Positions 22,503 through 32,510 of a stretch of DNA of 64,000 nucleotides are shown here, one piece after another. The notes beneath the pieces were generated by a model. It made no database searches. It saw only the letters and a list, made by a program, of their open reading frames with translations, and was not told where the DNA came from. How positions within the stretch are numbered: the stretch's first letter is position 1; every line of letters begins with the position of its first letter. Origin of the DNA: Limnanthes douglasii subsp. nivea (lineage: Eukaryota > Streptophyta > Magnoliopsida > Brassicales > Limnanthaceae); NCBI GenBank assembly GCA_036936605.1, contig JAUPFV010000005.1, forward strand, positions 188,974,958-189,038,957, read 5' to 3'. A program made the translations under genes and the position numbers.

Positions 22503-23100
22503 GGTATGGGCATTCGGTTCTTCGGTTCGATTCGGTTCGGTTCTTTCGGTTCTCGATTCTTTCGGTTCTTTAGAACTAGTACCCATTTGGGAACCGATTA
22601 AAATTTGGTTCGGTTCGGTTTGGTTCTCGGTTCTTTCGGTTCTTTAAAACTAGTACCCATTTAGAAAGTGATTAAAATTCGGTTCGGTTCGGTTCTTCTC
22701 GATTCGGTTTGGTTACATTCGAGTTTTGGTTCCAAATGGTTACTTTCTAACCAAATGGTTACTTTGTAACCAGAAGAACCGTTTGGAAATGAACCCGAAA
22801 GGAACGAAATGGTTATTTTCTAACCAAATGGTTACTTTCTAACCAAAAAAACTGTTTGGAACTGAACCCGAAAAGAACCAAATGGTTACTTTCTAAACAA
22901 ATGATTACTTTGTAACCAAAAGAATCGTTTGGAACTGAACAGTGAACCATGGATATTAAAGGGTACTATTGATTATTCGGTTCTTTATGGGTACTATTCG
23001 GTTCTCGGTTCCAAACCGAGAACCGTGGGTATTTAAGATAAGGAACCGTACGGGTATTTACAAGGAACCGGAACCGAACTGAATCCGTTATTTCGGGTAT
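22503..23100. mobile_element. TTCGGTT-rich foldback element inserted in integrase of copia D
   Basis: Copia integrase reads DDFFRYSWM up to 22502 and resumes after 23100 with a piece like IDNGGEFQSHKF. Between them is about 600 bp that begins GTATGGGCATTCGGTTC with many TTCGGTTCGG units and ends with the inverse AAGGAACCGGAACCGAACTG...CGGGTAT. The middle repeats AACCAAATGGTTACTTT. The inverted arms and GGTAT/TACCC-like ends suggest a non-autonomous DNA transposon, possibly hAT. Some copia sequence was lost at the site. Confidence 0.7.
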
Positions 23101-23760
23101 GTTTTGAAGTGTTCACGGATTGATAATGGGGGTGAATTCCAGTCACACAAATTTACCGAATTCTGTCGCAAACATGTTATTCATTGAAAACTAATATGCC
23201 GAGGTACCCCACAACAAAATGGGGTCGTTGAACGTAAGTTAGCACATCTTACAACAATGACTTTGTCTTGGGTGCACGATAAGAACCTTCCTAAAGAGTT
23301 GTGAGCAGCAGTTATGCAGTGTGCTTGTCATATGATAAACTGATTGCCTCCATGACAAGTAAATCAAAATCCCCTTTTGAGGTGCTATATACTATCAAAC
23401 CTAATGTGAGATAATTTAGAGTTTTTGGGTCTCTTTGTTATGTTCATATACCTAACCATAATCGAACTAAGCTTGATCCGAAAGCAAGGAAGTGTGTGTT
23501 TGTTGGTTATGACACGAATATGAAAGGATGAAGATGTATGGATCATATCACTAAGAAGATTGTGACTTCTGGTGATGTTGTTTTTGACGAGATTTCTAAT
23601 TTTTACCCAACTGTTAGTTCAGAAGAAACCCCTATATTTATGCCATTTGTTGAAACTGATCCTGAACCGGTCTCTACTCAAGAAGATCTCATGGAGAGGG
23701 GGAGCCTAGAATTTTCTCGCCACATTCACCACAAAGTGAAATCATAGACATGTTGGAAAA
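23101..23760 (+). pseudogene. Integrase second half of copia D
   Basis: RIDNGGEFQSHKFTEFCRKH (second catalytic Asp, 23115-23170), TPQQNGVVERKLAHL (Glu region), then FRVFGS-like text (23416-23440) and KLDPKARKCVFVGYDT (23468-23515). A stop follows after TNMKG, and stops also interrupt the middle. The C-terminal linker continues to the frame at 23538-23747. Confidence 0.8.
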
Positions 23761-23812
23761 TAAGCCTTCATCCTATATTGATGGTCAAGGAAGGTCAGAA
23801 TGAGAGAATGCA

Positions 23813-24126
23813 ATGAAAGATGAAATTGCAGCTTTGGACAGAAATTCTATTTGGGTTCTTGTATCGAGACCGAAAAATGTTGTACTTGTTACATGCAAAT
23901 CAGTTTACAAGTTAAAGAAGGCACCTGACGGAAGTGTTTGTAGACACAAAGCTCGTTTAGTTGCTCGTGGTTTCTCTCAACAACATGGGTTTGATTATGA
24001 AGAATCTTTCAGCTCAATTGCAAAGATGGTAACAATTCATACTATTATTTCTTTGGCAGCAATCAAAGGATAAACTCTTTGGTAATTCGGTATACAGAAT
24101 GCTTTCCTTTACGACGAATTGGATCA

Positions 24127-24164
<38 letters not shown>

Positions 24165-25310
24165 CAACCACTTGATTTTATTTCAGAAGAATTTCCAGAA
24201 TATGTCTGCAAACTTAAGAAAACATTCTACGGTCTCAAACAAGCACCTCGTGCATGGTATGGTAAGATTATTGAATACTTATTATTCTGTGGTTCTTATC
24301 CTTTTGATTCAGATCCAAACCTTTTTGTGAAAATTGATGGATTTTAAATACTATTATTCTTCTTTACGTTGATGATATGATTATTACGGGTAATAATTCA
24401 AATGAAATCAAACAGTTGAATGAGGATTTATCTACTCGTTTTGAGATGAAAACTTGGGGAAAGCTCATTATTTCCTTGGTTTAGAAGTTGAAGAAACAGA
24501 TGGTTATTTTATGTCACAAATAAGTTATGCTAGTAAGCTTTTAGCACAGTTGGATATGGAAAATGCAAACTATACAACCACTCCAATGGATCAAGGTCTC
24601 AAATTACACAAGAATGTAGATGAATTATTAGATAATGTGACTGAGTATCACCAACTTGTAGGTTGTCTTCTATACTCAACAGTAACTCGTCTGGACATTA
24701 CCTTTTATGTGGGAATATTATCTCACTTTATAAATCAACCATGTGTTGGTCATATGACTACTGCAAAACGAATTCTTCGATATGTGAATGGAACTTTAGA
24801 ATATGGGTTGATATATCAAAAGAATAAAAAGTTCTATTTATGTGGGTTTGTTGATGCTGATTGGGAAGGCAATGTGAATGATAGACGGTCCACTTGAGGT
24901 CATTGTTTCAATACTGGTTCAACAACTATCTCTTGGTGCAGCAAGAAGCAAGAAACAGTGGCATTATCAACTGCTGAAGCTGAATATGTTGCAGCCACAT
25001 TAGCTTCCCAGGAGTGTATTTGGCTTACAAGACTTCTCTGAGATGTTAATCACGTGCTAGACTTTCCTATTCATCTTTTATGACAATGAAAGTGTTATTA
25101 AACATGCTGGAAACCATGTGCTTCATGCTCGCACAAAACACATTGATACTCGCCATATTTTATTCGAGAGAAGGTACTTAATCAAGAAATTGAATTGAAA
25201 TTTATACGGACAAATGGACAAGCTGCTGATGGCCTTACTAAGGCACTTCCCAAATCAAAGTTTGAAGAGTTCATAAGAGCTCCTGGTCTAGCTGATCGAG
25301 ACAATGCACT
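23813..25310 (+). pseudogene. Reverse transcriptase and RNase H of copia D
   Basis: RT starts MKDEIAALDRNSIWVLV, then KARLVARGFSQQHGFDYEESF (23948-24010), a stop after AAIKG, QNAFLYDELDQDIY running into an AT microsatellite, YGLKQAPRAW (24229-24260), LYVDDMIITGN (YVDD intact, 24364-24395), FLGLEVEETDGYFMSQ and TRLDITFYVGILS. RNase H: LCGFVDADWEGNVNDRRST, stop, WCSKKQETVALSTAEAEYVAA, then HARTKHID near 25130. Two stops, a microsatellite expansion and at least one frameshift. Confidence 0.9.
24129..24163 (+). repeat. (AT)n microsatellite within the RT coding sequence
   Basis: About 35 nt of alternating AT, immediately after GAATTGGATCAAGAT (E-L-D-Q-D) and before CAACCACTTGATTTTATTTC, which reads QPLDFISEEFPEY in frame. 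The tract sits where family members encode D-I-Y-M, codons that are themselves GAT ATA TAT ATG. Confidence 0.95.
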
Positions 25311-25321
25311 AAGGAGGAGTG

Positions 25322-25590
25322 TGACAAGTTAGTGCACCCTTTAGTCCTATAACTTCAGTTACTAGTTGTTATATATTTTTTAAATAAGTGTTTATTTCTT
25401 GTAATTTCAGTTACCAAAATTTAGATAGTGCTTATCTATTAAATGATCGTTAATGGAGTAGTGAGAATCATATTTTTCTATAAGTATTAAAATCTTATTT
25501 TTATTCTTCAATTAATAAAAAATCATGGATCACTTATATCTTATATCTTCCATGCATATAAATCTATTCAATTTGTTTCACATGCAATAC
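25322..25590 (+). repeat. 3' LTR of copia D
   Basis: Starts TGACAAGTTAGTGC right after the purine tract. It is AT-rich and non-coding, with TTTTCTATAAGTATT-type poly(A)-region sequence. The end is not fixed because no second LTR is present; CACATGCA near 25586 is a candidate. Confidence 0.55.
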
Positions 25591-26046
25591 CACCTTCCAG
25601 ACCTCCACCTCACATACGGTCGGATAATGCTACTTTGTAAATTCGAGCACCAACTATGAAGGTAAAAAAATAGAGCATAATGTTAAAATAAACAAATCAA
25701 ATAAAGAAACAGCATAGAGGAAGACAAGATCGATACGACTAGAGATATAAATCTCTCTCGTAACCGTTTTGGTGAAATTTCACACAAAGATTTAGTGGTT
25801 AAGTTAGATATTGGGAATAACATTCCATGGACTTCTATGGAGTTCCAATTTAATGTTGGTTACTATAAAAGCACCAGGTACAAAATTCTTACTCTTTTTC
25901 AATACCCAATTTTCAGGTGTTTGTTAGTTATCATTGACAAAAAAAAAAGATGGGTGCAGTTTCGAAAGTTTCTGCCACAATAAGTACTTTTGAACTATTT
26001 GGTTACACGGGATTCCTGAAGTTGTCTTCAGGTTGGAATTAGTAGT

Positions 26047-26315
26047 ATGATATGGCGATATATGATGAAAATGTGTACTGAGATTAAAGTAATTATTGAT
26101 GGTTTAGAGGTTATCGCACTTGTGCTGCCAGTTCATAGTAAGGTTTTGAAACGTGGGCTTGATTTCAATAACACTATTTGTAATCCCATAATAAGATCAT
26201 ATGCAGAATTTGGTTCGTTAAAAGATGCGAAAAAAGTTTCTAATTTTACGTTGCTAGAGTTTTGGTTCTCGTGACAAGATAAACCAACTATTTATGGCAC
26301 TGCTGTTGTGTATGA
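26047..26315 (+). pseudogene. PPR-protein-like fragment
   Basis: An open stretch reads GLEVIALVLPVHSKVLKRGL, then FNNTICNPIIRSYAEFGS, LKDAKKV. This is the pattern of plant PLS-type pentatricopeptide proteins (VHxxVLKxGxxxxxxxxNxLIxxYxxxGxxxDAxKVF). After KV the sequence degrades (SNFTLLEFWFS, stop) and is cut by the hAT element at 26316. 25591-26046 upstream shows no recognisable exon. Probably an old gene fragment; PPR assignment is by consensus memory only. Confidence 0.45.
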
Positions 26316-27525
26316 GTAGGGGTGTTAAACGGTTTGAACCACGAACCATCGGAACCGTTTAACAGAGAACCACGGTTTGCGGTCCTGGCGGGTTGCGGTC
26401 CTGACGGTTTACTCTTTATGCGGTCGTGGCGGTTTGCGATCCTGCCGATTTGTTGTTCTAATGGGCCAGTTTCGCAGTTAAATCACCCGTTCAAACCACC
26501 GGACAAACCATTTAGAACCTGTTTATCAAAATATTTTATAATGTTATTAAAATTAATTTGTAAGTGTTAATCGAATCTAATTTCAATAATTGAGATATGG
26601 TAACCTATAAACGAGTTAATTATGCTATTTAATGTATTATAATTTAAATATGTTATCATTTTAATTGAAATTTTATAATCAAACAAATTTGATTTTATAT
26701 GTTTGATTATATTTATGTATTTAAGATATTTTATTTAATATTAGGTAGATATTAAATAAAATATATACATTTAATTGTATTTCGATTACAACTTTCAATA
26801 TTTAATATTACTAGATATTAAAGATGTTTATGTAATTACGATGTTTTATTTAATATTACGCTTATTTTTTCGAACTATTCAATATTTGAAGTATAAATTT
26901 AAAGTTTTTAAAATTGTATAAATTTGGATTATGTTCCAATTGCGTAAACACATGTAATTTGGTTCTGAAATAAATTCAAAAATATCAACTGTGTTTCAAT
27001 TAACTACGTGTAATTTGGTTCCTAAAAAGGAATTATATTCCGATGGCATAATTAAATATAATTAATTAAATATATTTATTTAGGAAATTAACATTATCAA
27101 CAATATAAACTATCGAAAATGAATAGTAAAAATAATTGCATGTACCATTATGTGAAAATAACGGAGCTCCAGACAAATGTCCAAATTAACTTGTTAATAA
27201 TATAAAATTTCTTTCAATAAACTAGAAAAAAAGGAAGGGTTAATAATATAAAATTTATTTCAATAATCTAGAGAATTTAATATTTTCTTTTTCATAAAAG
27301 TACTAAAATTATTAAAAAACTAATAGTTCGAAAAATCTATTTTTAGAGTTATAATTTTTTTTAAATAATAGTTCGAATTTCCTATTTATATTATTTATAT
27401 TATTATTTTTAAAATATTAGTGCAAAATTCTATATCTAGAGTTTTGATATTTTTTAAATAGTTTAAAGTGCATACACTTATAAAAAAAATTAATTTTTTT
27501 TATAAAAAATATTTTAAAAAAAATC

Positions 27526-27690
27526 AGTCACGGATGACGTGAGCAAGTGCCGCCATCCGTGACGTCACCCGTGCGGACCATCCGGTCAGACGTGCGGATG
27601 GTCCGCACGTTCAAGCCTGCTACGGTTAGTTAGATTTATCTAGCCGTTGCAGGTGTCCGGATGGTCCGAACATTTTTATTTTTTCAGAAT
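27526..27690. promoter_or_regulatory. GC-rich island with inverted repeats upstream of the hAT promoter
   Basis: In otherwise very AT-rich DNA, GTCACGGATG and its inverse CATCCGTGAC flank a 20-bp spacer. GTGCGGACCATCC (27571-27583) and GGATGGTCCGCAC (27596-27608) form a perfect 13-bp inverted repeat with a 12-nt loop. GTGACGTCAC contains a palindromic bZIP-type core, and GGATGGTCCG recurs at about 27660. Such clustered subterminal motifs are typical transposase or host-factor binding sites, which is an inference here. Confidence 0.6.
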
Positions 27691-27713
27691 TTTCAAAAAA
27701 AATTTGGATCTCC

Positions 27714-27929
27714 CCTATAAATAGAGGAGACCCCAACTCCAACCTCACACACTCTCTAAATCTATTATAAACTCTCTAAATCTCTCTACTTGTTCTAGAC
27801 TTTTTATTAAACTTAACTTTCTTATTTTACATATCGTAGTTCTGTTTTCTAAATACTTAGATTTTTTTTTCGAAAAAAATTTGTTATTAGTTTTTATTAG
27901 TTATTCTTTGTGATTATCTCAAATTTCCA
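27714..27929 (+). promoter_or_regulatory. Promoter and leader of the hAT frame
   Basis: TATAAATAG at 27716-27724 is a strong plant TATA box. The C/T-rich leader with CTCTCTAAATCT repeats runs to the ATG at 27930. Confidence 0.6.
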
Positions 27930-28430
27930 ATGGCGTTTTGCGGGTTCAACAATAGGTTAGGACAAGCAACTCCGAAAACTGATTTTTCAGAATTTTCTTC
28001 TTTTATGATGTCTCCTCCACCCGAGAGGGATCCGATCACACGACGCGTCAAATGTGCCACTGAACCTACGAATATGAGTAAGACCGTCAAACAAACTTTT
28101 AGTTTGAAAATTTCTGATAAGGAGAGGCGAAGCGTCAAACCTGCTAGTACTACACGTACGACTTTGAGTAAGACCGCCAAACAAACTTTTAGTTCCAAAA
28201 TGGTCGACAATGTGACACGAAGTGTCAAACACCCGACTATAACTAAGAGTAAAACCGTTGTTCCTAAACAAAGTCTTAGTACGAAGACGAAGATGGTCGA
28301 TTTGATTGCTGCTGCGTTAAGTAAGGTTAATCGTGAGACTCGATGACAAGTTTTGGGAGATCCATTACAAATTGCAGTTACTGTTGAGAAAGTTTTGCGA
28401 CTTAAAAAGTGGTTAGCGACAAGAGACTAA
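27930..28430 (+). pseudogene. Deleted hAT transposase-like frame with three internal repeats
   Basis: Residues 1-138 end at TGA 28344-28346, and the same frame then continues QVLGDPLQIAVTVEKVL, RLKKWLATRD to TAA 28428-28430. That tail resembles the C-terminal end of plant hAT transposases (TVEA...WL). The first part is basic, with three repeats of about 31 residues, each containing SKTxKQTFSxK or VPKQSLSTK plus RSVK and MVD. No BED finger or DDE core is present. I read it as N-terminal plus extreme C-terminal sequence of a transposase joined by a large deletion; a captured gene is the alternative. Confidence 0.5.
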
Positions 28431-28600
28431 AAAATGTATTTTAGCAATTATAATATTAAATATTTTAATATAACTTGTAATATTTTAGCATTTGTAACAT
28501 TAAATATTTTAATATGACTTGTAATATTTTAGCATTTGTAATATTAAATATTTTAATATAACTTGTAATATTTTAGCATGATAAAATATGATTTTGGTTT

Positions 28601-29045
28601 AAAAAATAATAAATAACATTTGTAATATTTGAAACCAAATCACAATAATAAAATTCAAAATGTAATATTAAAATTATAACAATATAACTTAAAAATAATA
28701 AATAACACTTGTTATATTTAAAACCAAATCACAATAATAAAATTCAAAATGTAATATTAAAATTATAACAATATAACTTAAAAATAATAAATAACACTTG
28801 TTATATTTAAAACCAAATCACAATAATAAAATTCAATATGTAATATTAAAATTATAACAATATAACTTAAAAATAATAAATAACACTTGTTATATTTGAA
28901 ACCAAATCACCATAATAAAATTCAAAATGTAATATTAAAATTATAACAATATAACTTAAAAATAATAAATAACACTTGTAATATTTAAAACCTAATCACA
29001 ATAATAAAATTCAAAATGTCATATTAAAATTATAAGAATATAACT
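28601..29045 (+). repeat. 89-bp tandem array, five units
   Basis: Units start at about 28601, 28690, 28779, 28868 and 28957 with constant 89-bp spacing and only a few substitutions. Each has AATAATAAATAACACTTGT, AAACCAAATCACAATAAT and ATTAAAATTATAACAATAT. The array is bracketed by two copies of a GTAATATTTTxGCATGATAAAATATG motif (about 28567 and 29047). There are no unique spacers, so it is not a CRISPR array. Confidence 0.95.
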
Positions 29046-29653
29046 TGTAATATTTTTGCATGATAAAATATGGTTTTGGTTTAAAAAATAATAACAAACA
29101 CTTTTAATATTTAAAACCAAATCACAATAGTAATCAAAATGTAATATTAAAATTATAACTATAGAATTTGTAATATTTTAACATGATAAGATATAGTTTT
29201 GGTTTGTAATATTAAAATCAACACTTAAAATATTAATAACCAAAACAAATTAATATTAACCAAAATGTAATAATAATTTTATAATAATATGCAATATCTC
29301 AATATTTTTTCAATATAACTTAACATAGGATTTTGGTTATAAAAGAATTAAAACATTTATAATATTTACAAATAAACCGCGGTTTTTTACAAATAAACCG
29401 TGGTTTTGCAGTCCTAGCGGTTTTCAGTCCTGCCGGTTTACTCCTTATGCGGTCCTGGCGGTTTGCGGTCCTAACAGTTTGCGGTCCTGCCGGTTTGCAG
29501 TCCTAATGGGTCAGTTTCGCAATTAAACCACCAGTTCATAAACAGATTTCCAGCTTTGAACCGCGTTTCTTGAACTATTTGCCACCTATATGTAGGAGAA
29601 CTCGGTGTACTAATCTGTTATCATTGAATTTTGTGCATTTTTAAGTGCCTCCC

Positions 29654-30385
29654 ATAGTTTTAAAAGGCGACACCGCAGCATGAGGCGTTCAAATAGGAGG
29701 CTGCAGCGCCTCATGTCAAGGCGAGCCCCCAGATAGATAAGGCGTTCTCCGCGGCGGCACCTCAGCATTGTGGCGAGGCGCCATAAGGCCCCCTTAAGGC
29801 GGCGCCTTATCGATGAGACCCAAACAAGCTAACAAATTCCTCAAATATCTTCTTTTTAAAAAAATCTTTTAAAATTTTGTAACTCATCTTTTCAATTCCC
29901 TAGTTTTTTTTATTATAAACTTAAATTTAAAAAATAATGACCAGCCAAACCATTTCCTATTATTATTTAAACTTTTCAAAATTATAAGAGTTGAATCTCT
30001 AATTAATTTAAATAGAGCATGTCCCAAAAGAAAAATACAATTCATCAAGTGTCACACCCTATTCTATTAACCTTAAATTTGAATTCTTGAATTTTATCTT
30101 ACCTACTAATAAATTTTCAAAAAACTAACTGTAACTATTGAGTGCATGTAATTATATTTTTCATTTTTTTTTTGTTATTTTTTACATACTTACCTAATAT
30201 ATTATTACATTTATCTTCACTTACCTATAATCTTATCTTTAACTAGTCTATACTTTTATATACTCAAAAATTTATACATAAATATTATTTTTTATGAACG
30301 GAAAGGCGAACTCCACAATCATCACTGTGCCGTCGCGATACTCAGCTTATCGTCACGAGGCGCCTATGGTGCCTCCAAAACTTAT
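29654..30385. mobile_element. GGCG-rich foldback (MITE-like) element
   Basis: Starts ATAGTTTTAAAAGGCG and ends with the inverse CCTCCAAAACTTAT. The left side is packed with AAGGCG, GGCGCC and CCTTAAGGCGGCG motifs and the right side with GGCGAACTCC and CGAGGCGCC, while the core is AT-rich. Elements with this AGTTTTxAAAGGCG edge are common non-autonomous plant repeats. Confidence 0.65.
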
Positions 30386-31012
30386 TAGACGAGGCAACCA
30401 AGATGAGACATTAGGGTAATTATGGTAGTGTGGAAGAATTTGAGCATTACTGTTGATTTGAATTCTAAGACAGAATTATGGCGGATTTGAAGGTGAATAC
30501 TTTCCAACCATGATATTATTTAGAAAGTACAATATTCAAATTCTATTTTTTAGTGTTTTTTATTTTTTTTTAGCATATTATGGAATTATTTTATACATCA
30601 ATATCAAATTTAATTTCATCTGAATTTCATTGATCTGATTTGATTATGTTTTAATATGTTTATTTTATTTTTTAAAATATCTTATTAGAATTTTTTGATT
30701 TCTCATATAAAACACCCCAAATCCTCAATCTTATTTTTTATTGAAATAAATATATTTTTTATTTAAGTTTTGTTTCCCTATGTTTAGATTATCTAATTTT
30801 TGTTTTTTCCAATATTCTGCTTCATCACCGTATATACTGATACCGTTCATGTGAGAAAACATATGTTTGGATATGTTTATGCTTTGTAGTTTAGTTTATA
30901 CCATTTAGTTCGTCAATCAAACACACAAATTTATTGAGTAATACTTACATGTGAGAAAGAGGATACCCGTATAGGATAGTTGATGCATAAATAATTAAGA
31001 TCAAGTTCTTAA
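30386..31012. other. No gene seen
   Basis: AT-rich DNA between the foldback and the P450 remnant; no motif recognised. Confidence 0.4.
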
Positions 31013-31305
31013 TTAAGAACCTTCAAAAATTAGGTTCTCAACAAACGGTCTAGTTTTACACAAAACTTCGAACGAGGTAGCATTGTGCATCACAAGTCCG
31101 GTACCTTCGGTCATGTTAATCTTCTCTCGGCCTGTCCTTTTCCAGTCAAAACATTGAACCAGCGTACCTAAAAACAGTCCGATGGCACGTACACCCAAGG
31201 TTGCACCAGGACACGCCCTTCTTTGTACTGTATCTGTCCGTTTAACATCTTGGAATCTCTCTGGTTTAAAACTTGCAGGGTCATCCAAATCTCGGGTTTC
31301 TATGA
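31013..31305 (-). pseudogene. Cytochrome P450 (CYP81-like) C-terminal piece, exon 2
   Basis: The - strand reads DDPASFKPERFQDVKR, TDTVQRRACPGATLGVRAIG, then LVQCFDWKRTGREKINMTEG and a normal C-terminus. This is the haem-binding end of a plant P450, with the DWKR...MTEG pattern typical of CYP81. The residues normally carrying FGxGRR before ACPG are missing (about a dozen codons), so the haem loop is incomplete. 31103-31305 is repeated at 32511-32715 on the other side of the mini LTR element. Confidence 0.85.
31103..31305 (+). repeat. Direct repeat, left copy (about 204 bp), flanking the mini LTR element
   Basis: Nearly the same sequence as 32511-32715 (about nine tenths identical by eye). It begins at ACCTTCGGTCATGTTAAT and ends TTTCTATGA exactly where the LTR starts. 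Confidence 0.85.
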
Positions 31306-31567
31306 TGTAGTCTAGATAGTTTAAATAAAGGTTTTTTTTTTAATTTAATGTTATTTTATTCAAATACCTTAGGTTTTAAATCAAATCAAATTATATTAAG
31401 ATTAGATTAGATTTGGTTTTATTATATTTGATTTTATCTTAAAATATTTATTTTATTTCATTGTATTATAATTTAGGGTTTTGAGAAGCACTTATATAAA
31501 GCTTTATATGTTTTAAGTTATTTTAAATTTTTGGATATATTTTTATTTTTGGAAATTTCAATTTTTG

Positions 31568-31646
31568 TTACCCTTAGATTAGGGTTTCATCATGTTACCC
31601 TTAAATTAGGGTTTCATCATGTTACCCTTAAATTAGGGTTGTCATG
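31568..31646 (+). repeat. 27-bp tandem repeat, three units, in left LTR
   Basis: TTACCCTTAGATTAGGGTTTCATCATG is repeated three times (from 31568, 31595, 31622). Each unit is an imperfect palindrome with a telomere-like CCCT/AGGG pair. The right LTR (about 32423-32475) has two units. Confidence 0.9.
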
Positions 31647-32172
31647 AGTTTAGTATGAGAGCCTCAGTTCCTGCTATGGGGAAGCATGTTTCTAAAGCTT
31701 GACTATTCTGATTCAAGGTTTAAAGAAGAGAACAACACACATGGTCATGAAGATCGGGAAGATCGGGAAGATCGTTTAAGTATGAGGGGGCATACCAACC
31801 GTTTCAATGACAATCGTATTGACCGATTATTGAAGGAGTTTAAATTGGCTAGCAATCGTCGAATCAAGGTAAAAATTGCTTATCGAGATGCTGTCTCATG
31901 CTATGAATTTTTTTTTCAAAACCATCTTTTTTCATCAGCTGGACATGGGGATGTTGTCTATGAAAATGTTTTCGAAATTATTTATTTCATCAACCAGATG
32001 GCTTCAATGTGACTTCGAATACGGAACACTCGAGAAGAATTTATCTTATTCCGATAAGGTCAACAATTATAATTCCCACTGTAACGATTGAATAAAATAA
32101 AATAAATAATTTGGGTTCTTGACGGTGATGGTGTTGTGAATTCGAGGACGAATTCTTGTCAACCAGGAGAGG
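31647..32172 (+). pseudogene. Interior of mini LTR element E
   Basis: A 108-codon frame (31686-32012) is charged and carries a 9-bp triplication coding for EDR three times (31750-31780). It matches no domain I know and may be gag remains. Near the end, VNSRTNSCQPGED resembles the final residues of chromovirus polyproteins. Confidence 0.4.
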
Positions 32173-32510
32173 ATGTAGCCCAGAAAGTCCAAACAAAAGC
32201 CTTTTTAATTTTATTTAATTTTATTCAAATATCTTATGTATTTAAATCTAATCTAATTATATTAAGATTTTATTTTATTTTATTTTATTTTATTCAAATA
32301 TTTATTTTATTTCCTTGTATTATAATTTAGGGTTTTGAGAAATCTTATATAAAGCCTCATATGACTTAAGTTATTTTAAGTTTTGGAAGAATATATTTTT
32401 ATCTCTAAAAATTTCAATTTTTGTTACCCTTAGATTAGGGTTTCATCATGTTACCCTTCAATTAGGCTTTCATCTATCGTTGCTTCTTCTTCTATTTCCG
32501 TCGCGTCATC
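32173..32510 (+). repeat. Right LTR of mini element E
   Basis: TG start directly after the purine tract AGGAGAGGA, CA end abutting the P450 sequence. Homologous to 31306-31646 with clear divergence (roughly four fifths identical) and two instead of three 27-bp units. CTTATATAAAG at about 32344 is a possible TATA box. Confidence 0.7.

Larger units (their letters stand above)
22085..25590 (+). mobile_element. Ty1/copia element D lacking its 5' part
   Basis: From about 22085 the + strand carries, in copia order, GAG-pre-integrase, integrase, reverse transcriptase, RNase H, a purine tract (AAGGAGGAGTG, 25311-25321) and a 3' LTR from 25322. The 5' LTR and gag are missing, replaced by the 20.6-22.1 kb segment. 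A foldback element interrupts the integrase (22503-23100). Several stops. Confidence 0.85.
26316..29588 (+). mobile_element. hAT-like DNA transposon, internally deleted
   Basis: Ends are TAGGGGTGTTAAACGG (26316) and the inverse of TAGGTGGCAAATAGTT (29588), the imperfect TAGGxGxxAAA termini of plant hAT elements. Both subterminal regions carry many copies of GCGGTCCTGGCGGTTTGCGGTCC-like repeats in the same sense (26370-26450, 29410-29510). The interior has a promoter, a short transposase-like frame and an 89-bp array. No clean 8-bp target duplication is visible. Apparently inserted in the PPR-like fragment. Confidence 0.8.
31306..32510 (+). mobile_element. Mini LTR retrotransposon E in the P450 exon
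   Basis: The two LTRs start TGTAGTCTAGATAG (31306) and TGTAGCCCAGAAAG (32173) and align through GAGAAxxxTTATATAAAG and TTTTTGTTACCCTTAGATTAGGGT. The right LTR ends GTCGCGTCATCA at about 32511; the left one is shortened. The interior is only about 530 bp. Before the right LTR, GTGAATTCGAGGACGAATTC and AGGAGAGGA look like the end of a gypsy (chromovirus-type) polyprotein and its purine tract. Non-autonomous. Confidence 0.75.

Noticed and set aside
24079..24330. Open frames with (IY)n peptides on both strands
   Set aside because: Produced by the AT microsatellite; the real reading there is copia reverse transcriptase.
27914..28271. - strand frames opposite the hAT repeat protein
   Set aside because: They mirror the internal repeats of the + strand frame, have no promoter and no family resemblance.
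28601..29045. Regular 89-bp repeats as a CRISPR-like array
   Set aside because: Units are contiguous with no variable spacers, lie inside a plant transposon, and there are no cas genes.
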